Position numbers and translations under genes: made by a program
Shown: positions 63,380 to 64,000 of the stretch, piece after piece
How the letters are laid out: each line of letters begins with the position of its first letter
Numbering within the stretch: the first letter of the stretch is position 1
Notes under the pieces: generated by a model
The model's input: only the letters and a program-made list of their open reading frames with translations
Told to the model about the DNA's origin: nothing
Database searches by the model: none
NCBI GenBank assembly: GCA_020445405.1
Contig: JAGRGQ010000001.1
Coordinates: 62,001-126,000, forward strand
Length of the DNA stretch: 64,000 bases
Reading direction: 5' to 3'
Source: Gammaproteobacteria bacterium
GTDB taxonomy: Bacteria; Pseudomonadota; Gammaproteobacteria; Chromatiales; Chromatiaceae

Positions 63380-64000
63380 TGAACGAATCAGTTCCCGGGC
63401 TTCAGCAAACCAATTCAGTTACCAACCAGGGTCAAGCCAAAATGACAACCAATTCCGATCTTCTCTCCCGGCGCAACCAGGCGGTGGCCCGGGGTGTGGC
63501 CAACATGCACAATCTGTTCGCGGATCACGCCGAAAATGCCGAGATCTGGGACGTGGAAGGGAAACGCTACATCGATTTTGCCGGCGGTATCGGGGTGCTC
63601 AACACCGGTCACCGGCACGCCAGGGTGATGGCGGCGGTGCAGGCGCAGATGGAGCGCTATACCCACACATGTTTTCAAGTGATGCCCTACGAGCCCTACG
63701 TGGCGCTGGCCGAGCGGCTCAATGCACTGGCACCAGGGGATGCACCGAAAAAATCGCTGTTCCTGACCACCGGCGCCGAGGCGGTGGAGAATGCGATCAA
63801 GATCGCGCGCGCTTATACCGGGCGTCCGGCGATCATCGCCTTCAATGGCGGTTATCACGGCCGCACCATGATGACGCTGGGCGTCACCGGAAAGGTGGTG
63901 CCCTACAAGGTTGGATTCGGTCCCTATCCGGCAGAGATATTCCATGCCCCTTTTCCTGTATCGGTACACGGCATCAGTATCGAGCAGTCGCTGGCCGCGC
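63379..64000 (+). CDS. gabT: 4-aminobutyrate aminotransferase, N-terminal part
   Basis: The frame opens at an ATG at 63379 that overlaps the gabD TAA by one base (TAATG) and runs to the window edge. An internal ATG at 63442 is more typical of the family start. The visible 207 residues show class-III aminotransferase features: IWDVEGKRYIDFAGGIGVLNTGHRHARV, YTHTCFQVMPYEPYVALAERLN, LTTGAEAVENAIKIARAYTGRPAIIAFNGGYHGRTMM and TGKVVPYKVGFGPYPAEIF. The last two include the PLP-binding region. It transfers the amino group of GABA (or a similar omega-amino acid) to 2-oxoglutarate, giving the semialdehyde used by GabD. Confidence 0.92.
   Translation, partial: MNESVPGLQQTNSVTNQGQAKMTTNSDLLSRRNQAVARGVANMHNLFADHAENAEIWDVEGKRYIDFAGGIGVLNTGHRHARVMAAVQAQMERYTHTCFQVMPYEPYVALAERLNALAPGDAPKKSLFLTTGAEAVENAIKIARAYTGRPAIIAFNGGYHGRTMMTLGVTGKVVPYKVGFGPYPAEIFHAPFPVSVHGISIEQSLAA

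Noticed and set aside
1-64000. tRNA, rRNA, CRISPR array, prophage or transposase
   Set aside because: No cloverleaf-like gap, no regularly spaced direct repeats and no integrase or transposase motifs were seen in any frame.

Overview
This 64 kb window looks like a chromosomal segment of a free-living or host-associated gammaproteobacterium. The evidence is moderately high GC with AT-rich intergenic gaps, sigma-54/two-component regulation, TRAP and TAXI importers, a VPLPA/PEP-CTERM-type exopolysaccharide locus and a sodium-pumping decarboxylase. A marine or sulfur-oxidiser-like lineage is my guess from the gene mix only. I see no rRNA, tRNA, CRISPR array, phage or insertion sequence, and nearly all of the window is coding.

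Layout. 1-3.1 kb: the end of a cation/proton antiporter, a FIST sensory protein and SelO. 3.7-8.1 kb: a glyoxylate/hydroxyacid group (tartronate-semialdehyde reductase type, malate synthase G, and a divergent D-2-hydroxyacid dehydrogenase), then a c-type cytochrome. 8.8-15.4 kb, minus strand: methylmalonate-semialdehyde dehydrogenase, a DctP-DctQ-DctM TRAP importer, an amidase and a 53-residue membrane peptide. 15.9-19.2 kb: a Cache protein, an orphan, a small protein resembling archaeal riboflavin kinase, and a secreted PHB-depolymerase-like esterase with an FN3 domain. 19.6-25.2 kb: an ABC-2 exporter and a complete four-subunit sodium-pumping methylmalonyl-CoA decarboxylase operon.

25.4-39.9 kb is an exopolysaccharide locus: initiating sugar-phosphate transferase, VPLPA-CTERM protein, export lipoprotein-like protein, outer-membrane barrel, chain-length regulator, CpsD-like ATPase, a fused ATP-sulfurylase/APS-kinase with degenerate sulfurylase motifs, RfbA-RfbC-RfbD, an alpha/beta hydrolase and an EptA-type phosphoethanolamine transferase. 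No exosortase, polymerase, flippase or rfbB lies in the window. 40-47.5 kb: a histidine kinase/sigma-54 activator pair divergent from an SLC13 transporter, followed by a PiT phosphate carrier with a PhoU-like partner. Sigma-54-like promoters and a shared CAAATTGCAACG motif link the two transporters.

48.2-64 kb is the most interesting part: an XRE-cupin regulator, a TAXI-TRAP importer with two binding proteins and a UspA protein, a nitrilase-superfamily amidase, a C45 Ntn acyltransferase/hydrolase, an ATP-grasp ligase, a 981-residue Orn/Lys/Arg-decarboxylase relative, GabD (broken by one extra T in this sequence) and the start of GabT. Related operator-like sequences lie upstream of the regulator, the importer and the decarboxylase/gabDT block, which suggests one regulon. 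My inference is a system for import and turnover of an amine, polyamine or omega-amino acid compound that includes amide-forming and amide-cleaving enzymes. The combination is not one I recognise.
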